Positions 17,217-25,419 of a DNA stretch of 64,000 nucleotides are shown here, in pieces. The notes below the pieces were generated by a model. That model was given only the letters and a program-made list of their open reading frames with translations, made no database searches and had not been told where the DNA came from. The position numbers and the translations under genes were made by a program. This DNA is from Kribbella sindirgiensis (GTDB lineage Bacteria; Actinomycetota; Actinomycetes; Propionibacteriales; Kribbellaceae), in contig NZ_SJKA01000012.1 in assembly GCF_004331435.1 (NCBI RefSeq), positions 1 through 64,000 of the forward strand. Reading direction: 5' to 3'. Position 1 is the first letter of the stretch; each line of letters begins with the position of its first letter.

Positions 17217-18959
17217 TTAGAGGTCTGTGAAGCCCAAGCGTGCCGATCCGGTGAAGGTTGCTGTGGGGGACTCGAGGAGGTCGAGTTCGAGTACGACGAG
17301 GGTGTTGGTGCCCTGCTCCAGGAGAGGTGCCGGCACGTAGAGGGTTTCCTGGGGGCCGCGGCGCCAGTAACGGCCTAGGCAGAAGCCGTTGATCCAGGCG
17401 ATGCCCTTGCCCCAGGCATCGGTTCGCAGGAACAGGTCGGACTCGCCGTCGGTCTCGAACGTCGCGCGCCACGCGGTCGGCCCGATGCCGAGCGCGGACG
17501 GGGTCGGGCCGGCGCAGTGCCACAGCTGCGGGACCCTGTCGAGGTCGATCCCGCACGCGGTCCAGCCGGTGAGTTCCTCGGTGCCGACGCGGACCGGGCC
17601 GATGAGGCCCTTGGACTCGCCGATGCGGGGTCCGTAGTTGACCCGGCCCTGGTCCTCGACGACGAGCTCGAGCCGTCCGCGGGTGTGGGGGAGCATGATC
17701 GCGCGCTCGTGGCGTTCGCGTTCCAGGACGCCGACCGGTGCGCCGTCCAGGAACACCTGTACGCGGTCGCGGACCTCGCCGAACGTCAGCATGGCCGGTC
17801 CGCCGTGCCGCAGCTCGGTCCGGAAGATCGCGAGCCGTACGTCCAGGTCGTCGAGCGTCGGCGGTTCCTGATGCTCCGACCACGTTCCACCGGAGCCCTG
17901 GAGGAGCGCGACCGGATCGGACAGCGCGACGGTGAACTCCGGCGCGGCCGGCTTCGACGCCGGCACGGTGTCCGGCACCGGCGCGTACCGCGAGATCACC
18001 TCACGGAACGCGTGGAACTTCTCCGTCGGGTTCCCCGCCTCGTCGAGCGGTGCGTCGTAGTCGTACGACGTGATGGTCGGGCGGTACACGCCCTTGTCGT
18101 TGGCTCCGCTCGACAGTCCGAAGTTCGTACCACCGTGGAACATGTAGATGTTGACCGACGCCCCGGCCGCGAGCAACGCATCGAGCTCCGCCGCCGCATC
18201 GCTCGCCGACGTCGTGTGGTGGCGTCCGCCCCAGTAGTCGAACCATCCGTCCCAGAACTCCATGCACATCAAGGGCCCGGTCGGCTGGTGCTTCCGCAGG
18301 GTCTCGAGCCGCGTGGTGACCCGGGAACCGAACGACGCGGTCCGCAGTACGCCGTCCAGCCCGCCCGCGGCCAGCATCGCGTCCGTCGGCTGATCGACGG
18401 TGACGAGCGGAACGGTGGTACCGGCGTTCCGGATGACCTCGGCGATCGCCTTCAAGTAGGTCTGGTCGTTCCCGAACGCGCCGTACTCGTTCTCGACCTG
18501 CACGAGCAGTACCGGTCCGCCCTGGTCGATCTGCAGCGGCCGGACGATCTCCAGCACATCCCGCAGGTACTGCGTGACCGCGGACATGAACGCCGGCTCG
18601 TACCGGCGTACCCCTGCACTGCCGTCGCGGAACAGCCAGGCCGGGAGCCCGCCGTTGTCGAGCTCCGCGCAGATGTACGGCCCGGGACGCACGATCGCGT
18701 ACAGTCCGGCGGACTGGACCTCGCGGAGGAACCGCCCGAGATCGAGCATCCCGGAGGTGTCGAAGACGCCGGGGCGCGGGCTGTGCAGGTTCCACGGGAC
18801 GTAGGTCTCGATGGTGTTGAGCCCCATCAGCCGTGCCTTCTCGATCCGGTCCGCCCAGCAGTCCGGGTGCATCCGGAAGTAGTGCAGGGCACCGGAGATG
18901 ATCTGCAACGGGCGGCCGTCCAGGACGAAGTCGGACTCACCGATGGCGAAGTCAGGCAT
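17217..18959 (-). CDS. Beta-galactosidase, glycoside hydrolase family 35
   Basis: 580 residues, no signal peptide, so intracellular. The N-terminal TIM barrel shows GH35 hallmarks: ISGALHYFRMHPDCW, WNLHSPRPGVFD, RPGPYICAELDNGGLPAWL. The acid/base is E158 in VENEYG and the nucleophile E234 in MCMEFWDGWFDYWGG. C-terminal beta-sandwich domains (LFLRTDAWGKGIAWINGF) complete the family's bacterial form. It removes terminal beta-galactosyl residues from imported oligosaccharides. A perfect LacI-type palindrome 15 bp upstream of the ATG implies sugar-induced expression. It lies downstream of the LacI gene and shares its operator with the secreted GH43 gene. Confidence 0.93.
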   Translation of the reverse strand: MPDFAIGESDFVLDGRPLQIISGALHYFRMHPDCWADRIEKARLMGLNTIETYVPWNLHSPRPGVFDTSGMLDLGRFLREVQSAGLYAIVRPGPYICAELDNGGLPAWLFRDGSAGVRRYEPAFMSAVTQYLRDVLEIVRPLQIDQGGPVLLVQVENEYGAFGNDQTYLKAIAEVIRNAGTTVPLVTVDQPTDAMLAAGGLDGVLRTASFGSRVTTRLETLRKHQPTGPLMCMEFWDGWFDYWGGRHHTTSASDAAAELDALLAAGASVNIYMFHGGTNFGLSSGANDKGVYRPTITSYDYDAPLDEAGNPTEKFHAFREVISRYAPVPDTVPASKPAAPEFTVALSDPVALLQGSGGTWSEHQEPPTLDDLDVRLAIFRTELRHGGPAMLTFGEVRDRVQVFLDGAPVGVLERERHERAIMLPHTRGRLELVVEDQGRVNYGPRIGESKGLIGPVRVGTEELTGWTACGIDLDRVPQLWHCAGPTPSALGIGPTAWRATFETDGESDLFLRTDAWGKGIAWINGFCLGRYWRRGPQETLYVPAPLLEQGTNTLVVLELDLLESPTATFTGSARLGFTDL

Positions 18960-18973
18960 GGGCTCTCATCTCT

Positions 18974-18987
18974 TGTTTACGTAAACA
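18974..18987. promoter_or_regulatory. LacI-type operator upstream of the GH35 gene
   Basis: TGTTTACGTAAACA is a perfect 14-bp palindrome with the central CG typical of LacI/GalR operators. The same 14 bases occur upstream of the GH43 gene at 22091-22104. It sits 15 bp before the GH35 start, where bound repressor would block transcription. Confidence 0.85.
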
Positions 18988-19030
18988 TTCTCGACGATAA
19001 CCGGACTCGCGGGCGGCTGTCCACCCGGAC

Positions 19031-20098
19031 TCAGCGGCGGGTACGGCGGCGCTTGCGGGGTGCCGCCGTGCTCTGCCGGACGATGAGCGGGGCGGCCACC
19101 GTTCCGTGGTACCCGGTCAGCTGCTCCCGCCCGCCGAGCTGTCGCATGATGACCTCGACGAGGTCGTGACCGATCTGGTGGAACTCCTGCCGGACCGTCG
19201 TCAGCGGCGGCCAGAGGTGCCTGGCGAGGTCGACGTCGTCGAATCCGACGACACTCACGTCGTCCGGCACCCGGCGGCCGGCCTCGTGCAGTGCGTGGAT
19301 CAGGCCGGCTGCCATCTCGTCGTTGGCCGCGAAGACCGCGGTGACGTCGTCGCGTTGCGCGATCTCGCTCCCGATCGCATAGCCCGCATCCGCGGACCAG
19401 TCACCGCCGAACGGCTCCGGGACCTCGCGTCCCGCATCGACCAGGGTCTGCCGCCAGGCGGTCGCCCGGAGGTCCGCTGGGCCGGAGTCGGCCGGCCCTG
19501 CGATGTGGTGCACGGTCGCGTGCCCCAGATCCAGCAGGTGCTGGACCGCGGCGCGACTGCCGCCGACCTGATCGGCGCCGACCGCCGGATGGTGCCCGAT
19601 GAACCGCGAGTCGGACACCGCAACCGGCAGCGTCGGCGGCAGCGACAGCGCCGCCGGGGTCGCGGTCTCGGCCCGGATGATGATCAAGCCGTCGATCGCC
19701 TGGTGGCTGAGGTGCTGCACGGCCTCGCTGACGTCGCTCGAGGACGGACTCTCGACGTCGACCAGGCTGACCGAGTACCCCTCCCGCCGGGCGGCCTCGA
19801 TCACCGCCTCGATGGTCTTCGACTCACCGGTCCGGATGACCTGGTGCGCGATCAGGCCGATCGACCGGAAGTTGCCTCGGCGCAGCGCCCGCGCGGCGAG
19901 GTTCGGGGCGTACCCGAGTTGCCGCATCGCGTCGAGGACCCGGTCCCGGGTCTCGGCCTTGACCGGCTCCGAGCCGGTCGAGACCCGGGAAACGGTCTGC
20001 GCCGATACACCGGCCAGCCGCGCGACGTCGCCGATCGACGGTCCCGACTTCGGGTGTCCCTTGACCCCGCGGCGCGCGCCCCTGACCTCACTCGACAT
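19031..20098 (-). CDS. LacI-family transcriptional regulator
   Basis: 355 residues. The helix-turn-helix and hinge helix are at about 21-70 (IGDVARLAGVSAQTVSRVS, then LGYAPNLAARALR). The rest is the periplasmic-binding-like sensor (GADQVGGSRAAVQHLLDLGH, VFAANDEMAAGLIHAL, SVVGFDDVDLARHLWPPLTT). It lies between the GH43 and GH35 genes on the same strand, and two identical palindromic operators precede those genes, making them the obvious targets. The inducer is presumably a galactose-containing oligosaccharide released by the secreted enzyme. The Lys/Arg-rich C-terminus (RKRRRTRR) is unremarkable. Confidence 0.92.
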   Translation of the reverse strand: MSSEVRGARRGVKGHPKSGPSIGDVARLAGVSAQTVSRVSTGSEPVKAETRDRVLDAMRQLGYAPNLAARALRRGNFRSIGLIAHQVIRTGESKTIEAVIEAARREGYSVSLVDVESPSSSDVSEAVQHLSHQAIDGLIIIRAETATPAALSLPPTLPVAVSDSRFIGHHPAVGADQVGGSRAAVQHLLDLGHATVHHIAGPADSGPADLRATAWRQTLVDAGREVPEPFGGDWSADAGYAIGSEIAQRDDVTAVFAANDEMAAGLIHALHEAGRRVPDDVSVVGFDDVDLARHLWPPLTTVRQEFHQIGHDLVEVIMRQLGGREQLTGYHGTVAAPLIVRQSTAAPRKRRRTRR

Positions 20099-20129
20099 GG
20101 CCTCAGCATAGGGTGACGCGCCCGAGGTC

Positions 20130-22064
20130 CTAGCTGTCGCGGGCGACCATCAGCCAGCTGACCTGGATGTCGGGGGAGCGGGTCGGCGCGATCGACACCG
20201 TGATCTTGCCGTCGGCACCGACCGCGATCCCGCCGTACGACGCCGCGACGCCGGTCGCGGTGAACAGGCGCTGCTGGTCGACGACGGACCCGTTGACGGT
20301 CACCTCGGCCGCACGGTTGGCCCACGGCCACGGGTCGTAGTACCCCGCGTGGACCGTGTACGTGCCCGGCTCGAGGCCTTCGAACGTGTAGACCAGCGGC
20401 TCGTGGTCCTTGGCGTACCGCAGCGTGGTGTAGAGGTCGCCGGTACCGGCCGGAGCGCTCGAACCCGTGTATCCCCAGTGCGTGCCCGTGCCGGGATCAG
20501 TCCCCAGCGGCTGTTCCGGTGCCGAGTTGAGCAGTGGCTGTTGGGTCGACGCGAGCTGGGTCAGACGTGTCCAATCGGGCGTGGCAGTCCCGCCGGCGTT
20601 CACGGCGTACCGCAGACCGTGCGGCACGACCACGACCGAGCGAGAGAACGTCCTGCCGTCCGCGAGCGTCCCGCGCAGGGTCGCCGGTCCCGCTTGCGCG
20701 ATGCTCGACGGGTCCCAGGTGACGGCGACCTGCTGCGATCCGCGAGCGGTCGTCACCGTGACGGCGGACGGCAGCGCGCTCGTGTCGTTCAGCCAAACGG
20801 TGTCCGGGATCGTGCTCGTGACGGTCCAGCGGGTGTAGGGCGTCAGGTCGCTCAGCGTCCACTCGGTATCCGGGCCGATGGTGAGTGCACCGCCTTCGCC
20901 GAAGCTCATCGGCATCCAGACGTACGGCGCGTTCGCGAGATCGTTGGGGGTCCACCGGTCGCCCATGAAGACGAACTTGTTGTGCTTCTGGTCGACCGGA
21001 ATCACGTTGGTGCTCTGCGACCGGTACGTGGTCGCCGCGCCGTCCCCGGAGATCGGGGACCCGCGGTCGGTGAACTGGCCCAGGATGTTCTGCGAGGTCG
21101 CGTAGCGCGCCGGGTTCGGGTCCCAGCCGGTGGCTCCCGACGTCACCAGGTAGTAGGTGCCGTCCGACTTGAACATGGCCGGCGCCTCACGCTGGTTGCA
21201 CGCGAGGGTCCGGGTGAAGTCCTTGCCCGGTACGGCGTTCTCCGGCGCCGCTGACAGGTACGTGTACGACCTGTTCAGCTTGGAGACGTACATCGTCCGG
21301 TTCTCCTCGGACGAGTAGATGATGTACGCCGTACCGTCGTCGTCCACGAACAGGTTCATGTCCCGCGCCATCCCGCCGGCCGGGTCGAACGCGGACGACG
21401 TACCGCACCACGGCACCGAGTCGCTCGGCACCCGGTTCAGGCGGTACGAGTCGATCCAGCGGAACGGGCCCTTCGGCGAGTCCGCGATCGCCACCCCGGC
21501 CTCGGCGCGGGCGTACGTCGACGTACCGGTCGGTGACGACGGGCCGTCGGAGTGCACCCACATCACCCACTTGCCGGTGCTCTTGTTGTAGATCACCTTG
21601 GGGCGTTCGAGGATCGACGGTCGCGCCCAGCCGTCGGTGCGGACGCTGTTGGTGGACAGGTCGCGCCAGACGACGTCCTTCTGCGCGGGCGTGTACTTCT
21701 TGTAGAGCTTGGCGAAGTACGGGTCGTTCGCGAACTGGTCGGGGGAGTTCATCGCACGGAGCGCGAGGCCCTCGTCCTTCCAGTTGTAGAGGTCGTACGA
21801 CGAGTACAGGTGCACACCCGGGCTGTCGTAGTAGCCGTTGCTGCGATCCTCGCCGTACCAGTAGTAGATGCGCCGGCCGTCCTCGTCCTTCGACGGCACG
21901 ACCTGCCCGCCGTGGGCCTGAACGACCTTGCCGCTGGTGTCCAGCCAGGGCTCGCCTGGGCGGAACGAGGTGTACGCCGACGGCTCGACGGAGTTTGCCG
22001 GGGACGCCGGCAGACCAAACACGACCGCGGCGAGCACCACGGCCCCAGCAGCTCTTCGTTTCAT
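20130..22064 (-). CDS. Secreted GH43-like (exo-beta-1,3-galactanase-type) glycoside hydrolase
   Basis: 644 residues from the ATG at 22064, chosen because GGAGG lies 10 bp upstream and a clean signal peptide follows (MKRRAAGAVVLAAVVFGLPA). Residues 30-340 are a five-bladed propeller of GH43 type: QAHGGQVVPSKDEDGRRIYY, then GVHLYSSYDLYNWKDEGLAL, ARDMNLFVDDDGTAYIIYSS and REAPAMFKSDGTYYLVTSG. An Ig-like (Big_4) domain follows at about 380-450, then a C-terminal sugar-binding-like domain (LVYTFEGLEPGTYTVHAGYY). The opening pattern resembles GH43 exo-galactanases. It probably trims arabinogalactan side or main chains outside the cell. A LacI palindrome lies 26 bp upstream. Confidence 0.85.
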   Translation of the reverse strand: MKRRAAGAVVLAAVVFGLPASPANSVEPSAYTSFRPGEPWLDTSGKVVQAHGGQVVPSKDEDGRRIYYWYGEDRSNGYYDSPGVHLYSSYDLYNWKDEGLALRAMNSPDQFANDPYFAKLYKKYTPAQKDVVWRDLSTNSVRTDGWARPSILERPKVIYNKSTGKWVMWVHSDGPSSPTGTSTYARAEAGVAIADSPKGPFRWIDSYRLNRVPSDSVPWCGTSSAFDPAGGMARDMNLFVDDDGTAYIIYSSEENRTMYVSKLNRSYTYLSAAPENAVPGKDFTRTLACNQREAPAMFKSDGTYYLVTSGATGWDPNPARYATSQNILGQFTDRGSPISGDGAATTYRSQSTNVIPVDQKHNKFVFMGDRWTPNDLANAPYVWMPMSFGEGGALTIGPDTEWTLSDLTPYTRWTVTSTIPDTVWLNDTSALPSAVTVTTARGSQQVAVTWDPSSIAQAGPATLRGTLADGRTFSRSVVVVPHGLRYAVNAGGTATPDWTRLTQLASTQQPLLNSAPEQPLGTDPGTGTHWGYTGSSAPAGTGDLYTTLRYAKDHEPLVYTFEGLEPGTYTVHAGYYDPWPWANRAAEVTVNGSVVDQQRLFTATGVAASYGGIAVGADGKITVSIAPTRSPDIQVSWLMVARDS

Positions 22065-22090
22065 AGACGCTGACCTCCGGGCGGGGAGAA

Positions 22091-22104
22091 TGTTTACGTA
22101 AACA
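22091..22104. promoter_or_regulatory. LacI-type operator upstream of the GH43 gene
   Basis: TGTTTACGTAAACA, identical over all 14 bases to the site before the GH35 gene. It lies 26 bp before the GH43 start codon and about 70 bp from the divergent DUF4345 gene. Confidence 0.85.
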
Positions 22105-22175
22105 GAATGAGCTCCCTGATTAGAGCGCGCCACTCGTCCGACGTCAAGAGCCCACCCGCCCATTAGTCTGTTGTA

Positions 22176-22535
22176 ATGATTGCAATAGTGGTCGCGGCGG
22201 TGTTCTTCGCCGGCATGGGGATCTACGGGCTCGTCCTGCCCGCGGCGCTGGTGCGACCGTTCGGGATCGTGGCGTCGGGGCCGGACGCGCGCAACGAAGT
22301 GCGTGCGGTGTACGGCGGATTCGGGCTCGCGATCGCCGGGCTACTGGTCGCCGCGGCGTTCGACGACGGGATCCGGCGCGGAGCGGTGATCGCGGTCGCG
22401 GTCGCGCTGGGCGGCATGGCCGCGGGCCGGCTGATCGGCGCCGTGCGCGACCGCCCGCGGGCCTTCTATCCGTCGTGGTTCTACTTCTGTGTGGAGGTCG
22501 TCCTCGGTGGCGTGCTGTGGTTCGCGGTGAGTTGA
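22176..22535 (+). CDS. DUF4345-like four-helix membrane protein
   Basis: 119 residues with four predicted transmembrane helices (MIAIVVAAVFFAGMGIYGLV; VYGGFGLAIAGLLVAAAF; VIAVAVALGGMAAGRLIGAV; FCVEVVLGGVLWFAV). The RNEVRAVYGGFGLAIAG stretch is characteristic of DUF4345. Function is unknown. No Shine-Dalgarno precedes the ATG; a TAGTCT box at 22164-22169 ends 6 bp before it, which suggests a leaderless transcript. Divergent from the GH43 gene, convergent with the permease gene. Confidence 0.8.
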   Translation: MIAIVVAAVFFAGMGIYGLVLPAALVRPFGIVASGPDARNEVRAVYGGFGLAIAGLLVAAAFDDGIRRGAVIAVAVALGGMAAGRLIGAVRDRPRAFYPSWFYFCVEVVLGGVLWFAVS

Positions 22536-22548
22536 GCGGTGCCTTGGC

Positions 22549-23835
22549 TTACCAGCCGGGGAGCACCAGCGCGGCCCAGACGAGCAATGGACCGGCCGCG
22601 ACCACGATCACGCTGTAGCTGAGGATCTGGCGGTAGTACACGGGTTCGGCGATCGTGTCCGGGCGGTTCGCGAGGATCAGCGCGCCGTTGGTGGAGAACG
22701 GGCTGACGTCGACGATCGTCGACGCGATCGCGAGCGCGGCGACGAAGAGACCGGCGCTGATCCCGCCGTGGCCGATCAGCGGTACGGCGATCGGGATGAT
22801 CACCGGCAGCAGCGCGGTCGACGACGCGAACGCCGACACGACACCACCGACGTAGCACAGGACGAGCGCCCCGATCACAGCCGCTCCGAGCCCGGCGGCC
22901 CACGTGCCGACGAACTGCGGCGCACCGGACTCGGTGAGAATCGCGGCGTACGTGCTGACGCCCGCGACCAGCAGCACTGTCGGCCAGGCCACCTGCTTGA
23001 TCGCGTCCTTGTGCTCGGTCGGCGACAGGATCGCCAGCAGTACGGCGGCGGTGATCGCGACGAACCCGATGTTCTTGTCGAACACGAGCGCCACCACGGC
23101 CACGCCGACGAAGGCGATCAGCGTCAGCAGCTGATCCCGGCGTACCCCGCGAGTGAGCGTCCCGACCGGGGCCGAGCCGCCGCCGGGGTGCAGGTCTTCG
23201 GTGCCGTCGTCGTCGAGGTCGGCGCGCTGGTGTATCAGTTTCCGGCCGCCGAAGACGATGAACAGGATCGTCGCCATCACCAGGTTGACGACGAGGCTGG
23301 ACAGGAAGACCGTCAGCTCACTGGACGGCAGCTGGGCGTCCTCCATCACCGAGTTGGTGATCGTGCCGTAGATGCTGATCGGCGAGAACCCGCCGCCCTG
23401 CGCGCCGTGCACGACGAACATGCCCATCATCAGCGGGTTGATCTGGTACCGCGCGGCGAAGCCGAGCGCGATCGGACCGATGATCGCGCACGCGGCCGGA
23501 CTGGCGGCGCCGATCGCGGTCAGTACGGCGGTGACCGTGAACATCACCCACGGAATCAGCGCGACCCGGCCGCCGACGGCCCGGACCGCACTGGCGACGA
23601 TCAGGTCGACGGTGCCGTTGTTCTTCGCGATCGCGAACAGATAGGTGACACCGATCAGCGTGAGGATCAGGTCGCCGCTGACGCCGGCCAGGATCTCCTT
23701 CTCACTGAGGTGCAACGAGTAGACGCCGACCAGCCACGCCGCGACGTACGCGAGCGCGCCCATGTTGATCGGCAGGACCGTACCGACGACGAACAGTGCG
23801 ACGAGCGCCAGGATCGCAACCCACTCTGGTCCCAT
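22549..23835 (-). CDS. MatC-like dicarboxylate/SLC13-type permease
   Basis: 428 residues with about twelve hydrophobic helices. The start is the ATG at 23835 (MGPEWVAILALVALFVVGTV), with VLPINMGALAYVAAWLVG matching the MatC N-terminal domain of malonate/dicarboxylate carriers. Later segments (AIGAASPAACAIIGPIALG, AFASSTALLPVIIPIAVPL) have the helix-hairpin pattern of ion-coupled organic-anion transporters. It is divergent from a GntR regulator, an arrangement also seen in mat operons, but no malonyl-CoA enzymes are present. Its substrate is probably a small carboxylate or sulfo-carboxylate and stays open. Confidence 0.82.
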   Translation of the reverse strand: MGPEWVAILALVALFVVGTVLPINMGALAYVAAWLVGVYSLHLSEKEILAGVSGDLILTLIGVTYLFAIAKNNGTVDLIVASAVRAVGGRVALIPWVMFTVTAVLTAIGAASPAACAIIGPIALGFAARYQINPLMMGMFVVHGAQGGGFSPISIYGTITNSVMEDAQLPSSELTVFLSSLVVNLVMATILFIVFGGRKLIHQRADLDDDGTEDLHPGGGSAPVGTLTRGVRRDQLLTLIAFVGVAVVALVFDKNIGFVAITAAVLLAILSPTEHKDAIKQVAWPTVLLVAGVSTYAAILTESGAPQFVGTWAAGLGAAVIGALVLCYVGGVVSAFASSTALLPVIIPIAVPLIGHGGISAGLFVAALAIASTIVDVSPFSTNGALILANRPDTIAEPVYYRQILSYSVIVVAAGPLLVWAALVLPGW

Positions 23836-23867
23836 GACGAGTCCTTCTTCCGGGGCGGGGGACGCGC

Positions 23868-23898
23868 AGTGGCCTAGCCAATAGCCCAATGGGCCACT
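23868..23898. promoter_or_regulatory. Inverted repeat between divergent permease and GntR genes
   Basis: AGTGGCC (23868-23874) and GGCCACT (23892-23898) form an inverted repeat with 17 bp between the arms, centred in the 81-bp divergent gap. A TAAGGT box at 23905-23910 ends 6 bp before the GntR ATG, consistent with a leaderless start. The repeat is the natural candidate operator for the neighbouring GntR protein. Confidence 0.5.
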
Positions 23899-23916
23899 TG
23901 TCAATAAGGTACTGAC

Positions 23917-24630
23917 ATGGAGTCGCCGCCTGCTCGTCCCGTACCGCCACGACCGGTCCCGCGGTCCCGCCTGTACGAGCAGGTCGCCGACCAGATCAGC
24001 ACCTGGATCATCGAGAACGACCTCTTGCCGGGCGATCGGCTGCCACCGGAGCGTGAGCTGGCGCAGCGCCTCGGCGTGAGCCGGGCGACGCTGAGCCAGG
24101 CGTTGGTCGCGCTCGAGGTGATCGGTGCGGTCATGGTTCGGCACGGCGACGGTACGGTGTTGACCGACCGGGCCCGGACCGCGCCGGTGATGGAAGCGAT
24201 CCGCGCGCACGCCGACCGCTTGCCCGAGATCATCGAGGCCCGCGACGCGCTCGAGTCGAAACTGGCCGCGCTGGCGGCGTCCCGTCGTACCGATGGCGAC
24301 CTGACCGCGATCCGGTCCGCGCTGGAGACGATGGAGCGTGACATCGAGGCGGGCGGCCGGGGCGTCGAGGGCGACGAGGCCTTCCACGGAGCGGTGACCG
24401 CGGCGGCGCGATCGGGGTTGCTGGCGAAGATGATGACCGCCATTCACGACCTGATCCGGGAGACCAGGCTGGAGTCGTTGTCCCAGCCCGGCCGGCCGCG
24501 CGAGTCGCTCGCCGGCCATCGGAAGGTCGCGGACGCGATCGCCGCGGGCGATCCGGACGCCGCCGCGCTGGCCACGCACGAGCACGTGATGCTGGTGTCC
24601 GACGTCGCGTTGCTGCGGGACAGGACGTGA
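23917..24630 (+). CDS. GntR/FadR-family transcriptional regulator
   Basis: 237 residues. The winged helix lies at about 18-85 (LYEQVADQISTWIIENDLLP; LPPERELAQRLGVSRATLSQ), followed by an all-helical FCD ligand-binding domain (ARDALESKLAALAASRR, DEAFHGAVTAAARSG, GHRKVADAIAAGDPDAAALA) with the metal-binding D/H positions of the family. It is divergent from the MatC-like permease and its stop overlaps the TauE/SafE start (GTGA), so it most likely senses the transported acid and controls both transporters. No Shine-Dalgarno is visible. Confidence 0.92.
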   Translation: MESPPARPVPPRPVPRSRLYEQVADQISTWIIENDLLPGDRLPPERELAQRLGVSRATLSQALVALEVIGAVMVRHGDGTVLTDRARTAPVMEAIRAHADRLPEIIEARDALESKLAALAASRRTDGDLTAIRSALETMERDIEAGGRGVEGDEAFHGAVTAAARSGLLAKMMTAIHDLIRETRLESLSQPGRPRESLAGHRKVADAIAAGDPDAAALATHEHVMLVSDVALLRDRT

Positions 24631-25391
24631 ACGGGGTCGAGCATCTGGCGATCGTCGCGGCCGGACTCGGAGCCGGTGTGCTCACGTCCACCGTCGGCGT
24701 CGCGTCGCTGATCAGCTTCCCGGCGCTGATCGCGCTGGGGATCCCTCCGGTTGTGGCGAACGCCTCGAACACGATCGGCCTCCTGCCCGGCGCGCTCAGC
24801 GGTTCGTTCGGGTACCGCCGCGAGCTGCGCGAGGTCTCCCGGCCCACGACGATCGCCGTCGTACTGACCTGTGCGATCGGCGCGATCGGCGGCGCCGTAC
24901 TGCTGCTCGCCCTGCCGCCAGGCGTGTTCGCTGCGGCGGCGCCGTGGCTGATCCTCTTCACCTGCTTGATCGTCGGCGTCCAGCCGTGGATCTCCCGGTG
25001 GCTGCGTTCCCGGCACGACGAACCGCAGGCGACGCGGACGACGATGACACCGGCGACGACGTTCTTCGCCGCGCTGACCGGCGTGTACGGCGGGTACTTC
25101 GGCGCGGGTGCGGGCGTGATGATGATGGCGGTGCTCGGCCTCGGCCTGGACCTCGAACTGCGCGTCGTCAACGCCCTCAAAACCCTGTCCCTGCTGGCCG
25201 CGAACCTCGTGGCCAGTGTCATCTTCGTCTTCATCGCCGACCTGAACCCGACCGCGATCGTGCTGCTCGCGATCGGGTCCGTGGCCGGTGGGTACGTCGG
25301 CTCGCACATCGGCCGCCGACTGCCGAGCGGCCTGCTCCGCGTCCTGATCGTGGTGGCGGGCATCACCGCGGCCGTCTTGATGCTGCGTTGA
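24627..25391 (+). CDS. TauE/SafE-family sulfite/organosulfonate exporter-like protein
   Basis: 254 residues from a GTG overlapping the GntR stop by four bases. About eight transmembrane helices in two repeats: GLGAGVLTSTVGVASLISFP then VANASNTIGLLPGALSG, and in the second half ALTGVYGGYFGAGAGVMMMA then VVNALKTLSLLAANLVASVI. The family exports sulfite or small sulfonates, or takes part in sulfur-anion transport. Coupling to the GntR gene and proximity to a carboxylate permease suggest a pathway in which a sulfo-acid is imported and a sulfur anion expelled; no enzyme of such a pathway is in view. Confidence 0.88.
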   Translation: MNGVEHLAIVAAGLGAGVLTSTVGVASLISFPALIALGIPPVVANASNTIGLLPGALSGSFGYRRELREVSRPTTIAVVLTCAIGAIGGAVLLLALPPGVFAAAAPWLILFTCLIVGVQPWISRWLRSRHDEPQATRTTMTPATTFFAALTGVYGGYFGAGAGVMMMAVLGLGLDLELRVVNALKTLSLLAANLVASVIFVFIADLNPTAIVLLAIGSVAGGYVGSHIGRRLPSGLLRVLIVVAGITAAVLMLR

Positions 25392-25419
25392 TTTTTGCGT
25401 TGATTCTTGCGTTGATTCA
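25384..25419. repeat. Three 12-bp tandem repeats spanning two convergent stop codons
   Basis: Units tgcgttgatttt, tgcgttgattct and tgcgttgattca run head to tail. The first holds the TauE/SafE stop (25389-25391) and the third holds the stop of the convergent TmpA-like gene (25417-25419). Insertion or loss of a unit would only change the spacing of the two ends. Confidence 0.85.

Noticed and set aside
22549..23835. Naming the permease as a true malonate carrier because of the GntR neighbour
   Set aside because: No malonyl-CoA synthetase or decarboxylase gene is present, so only the family is claimed.
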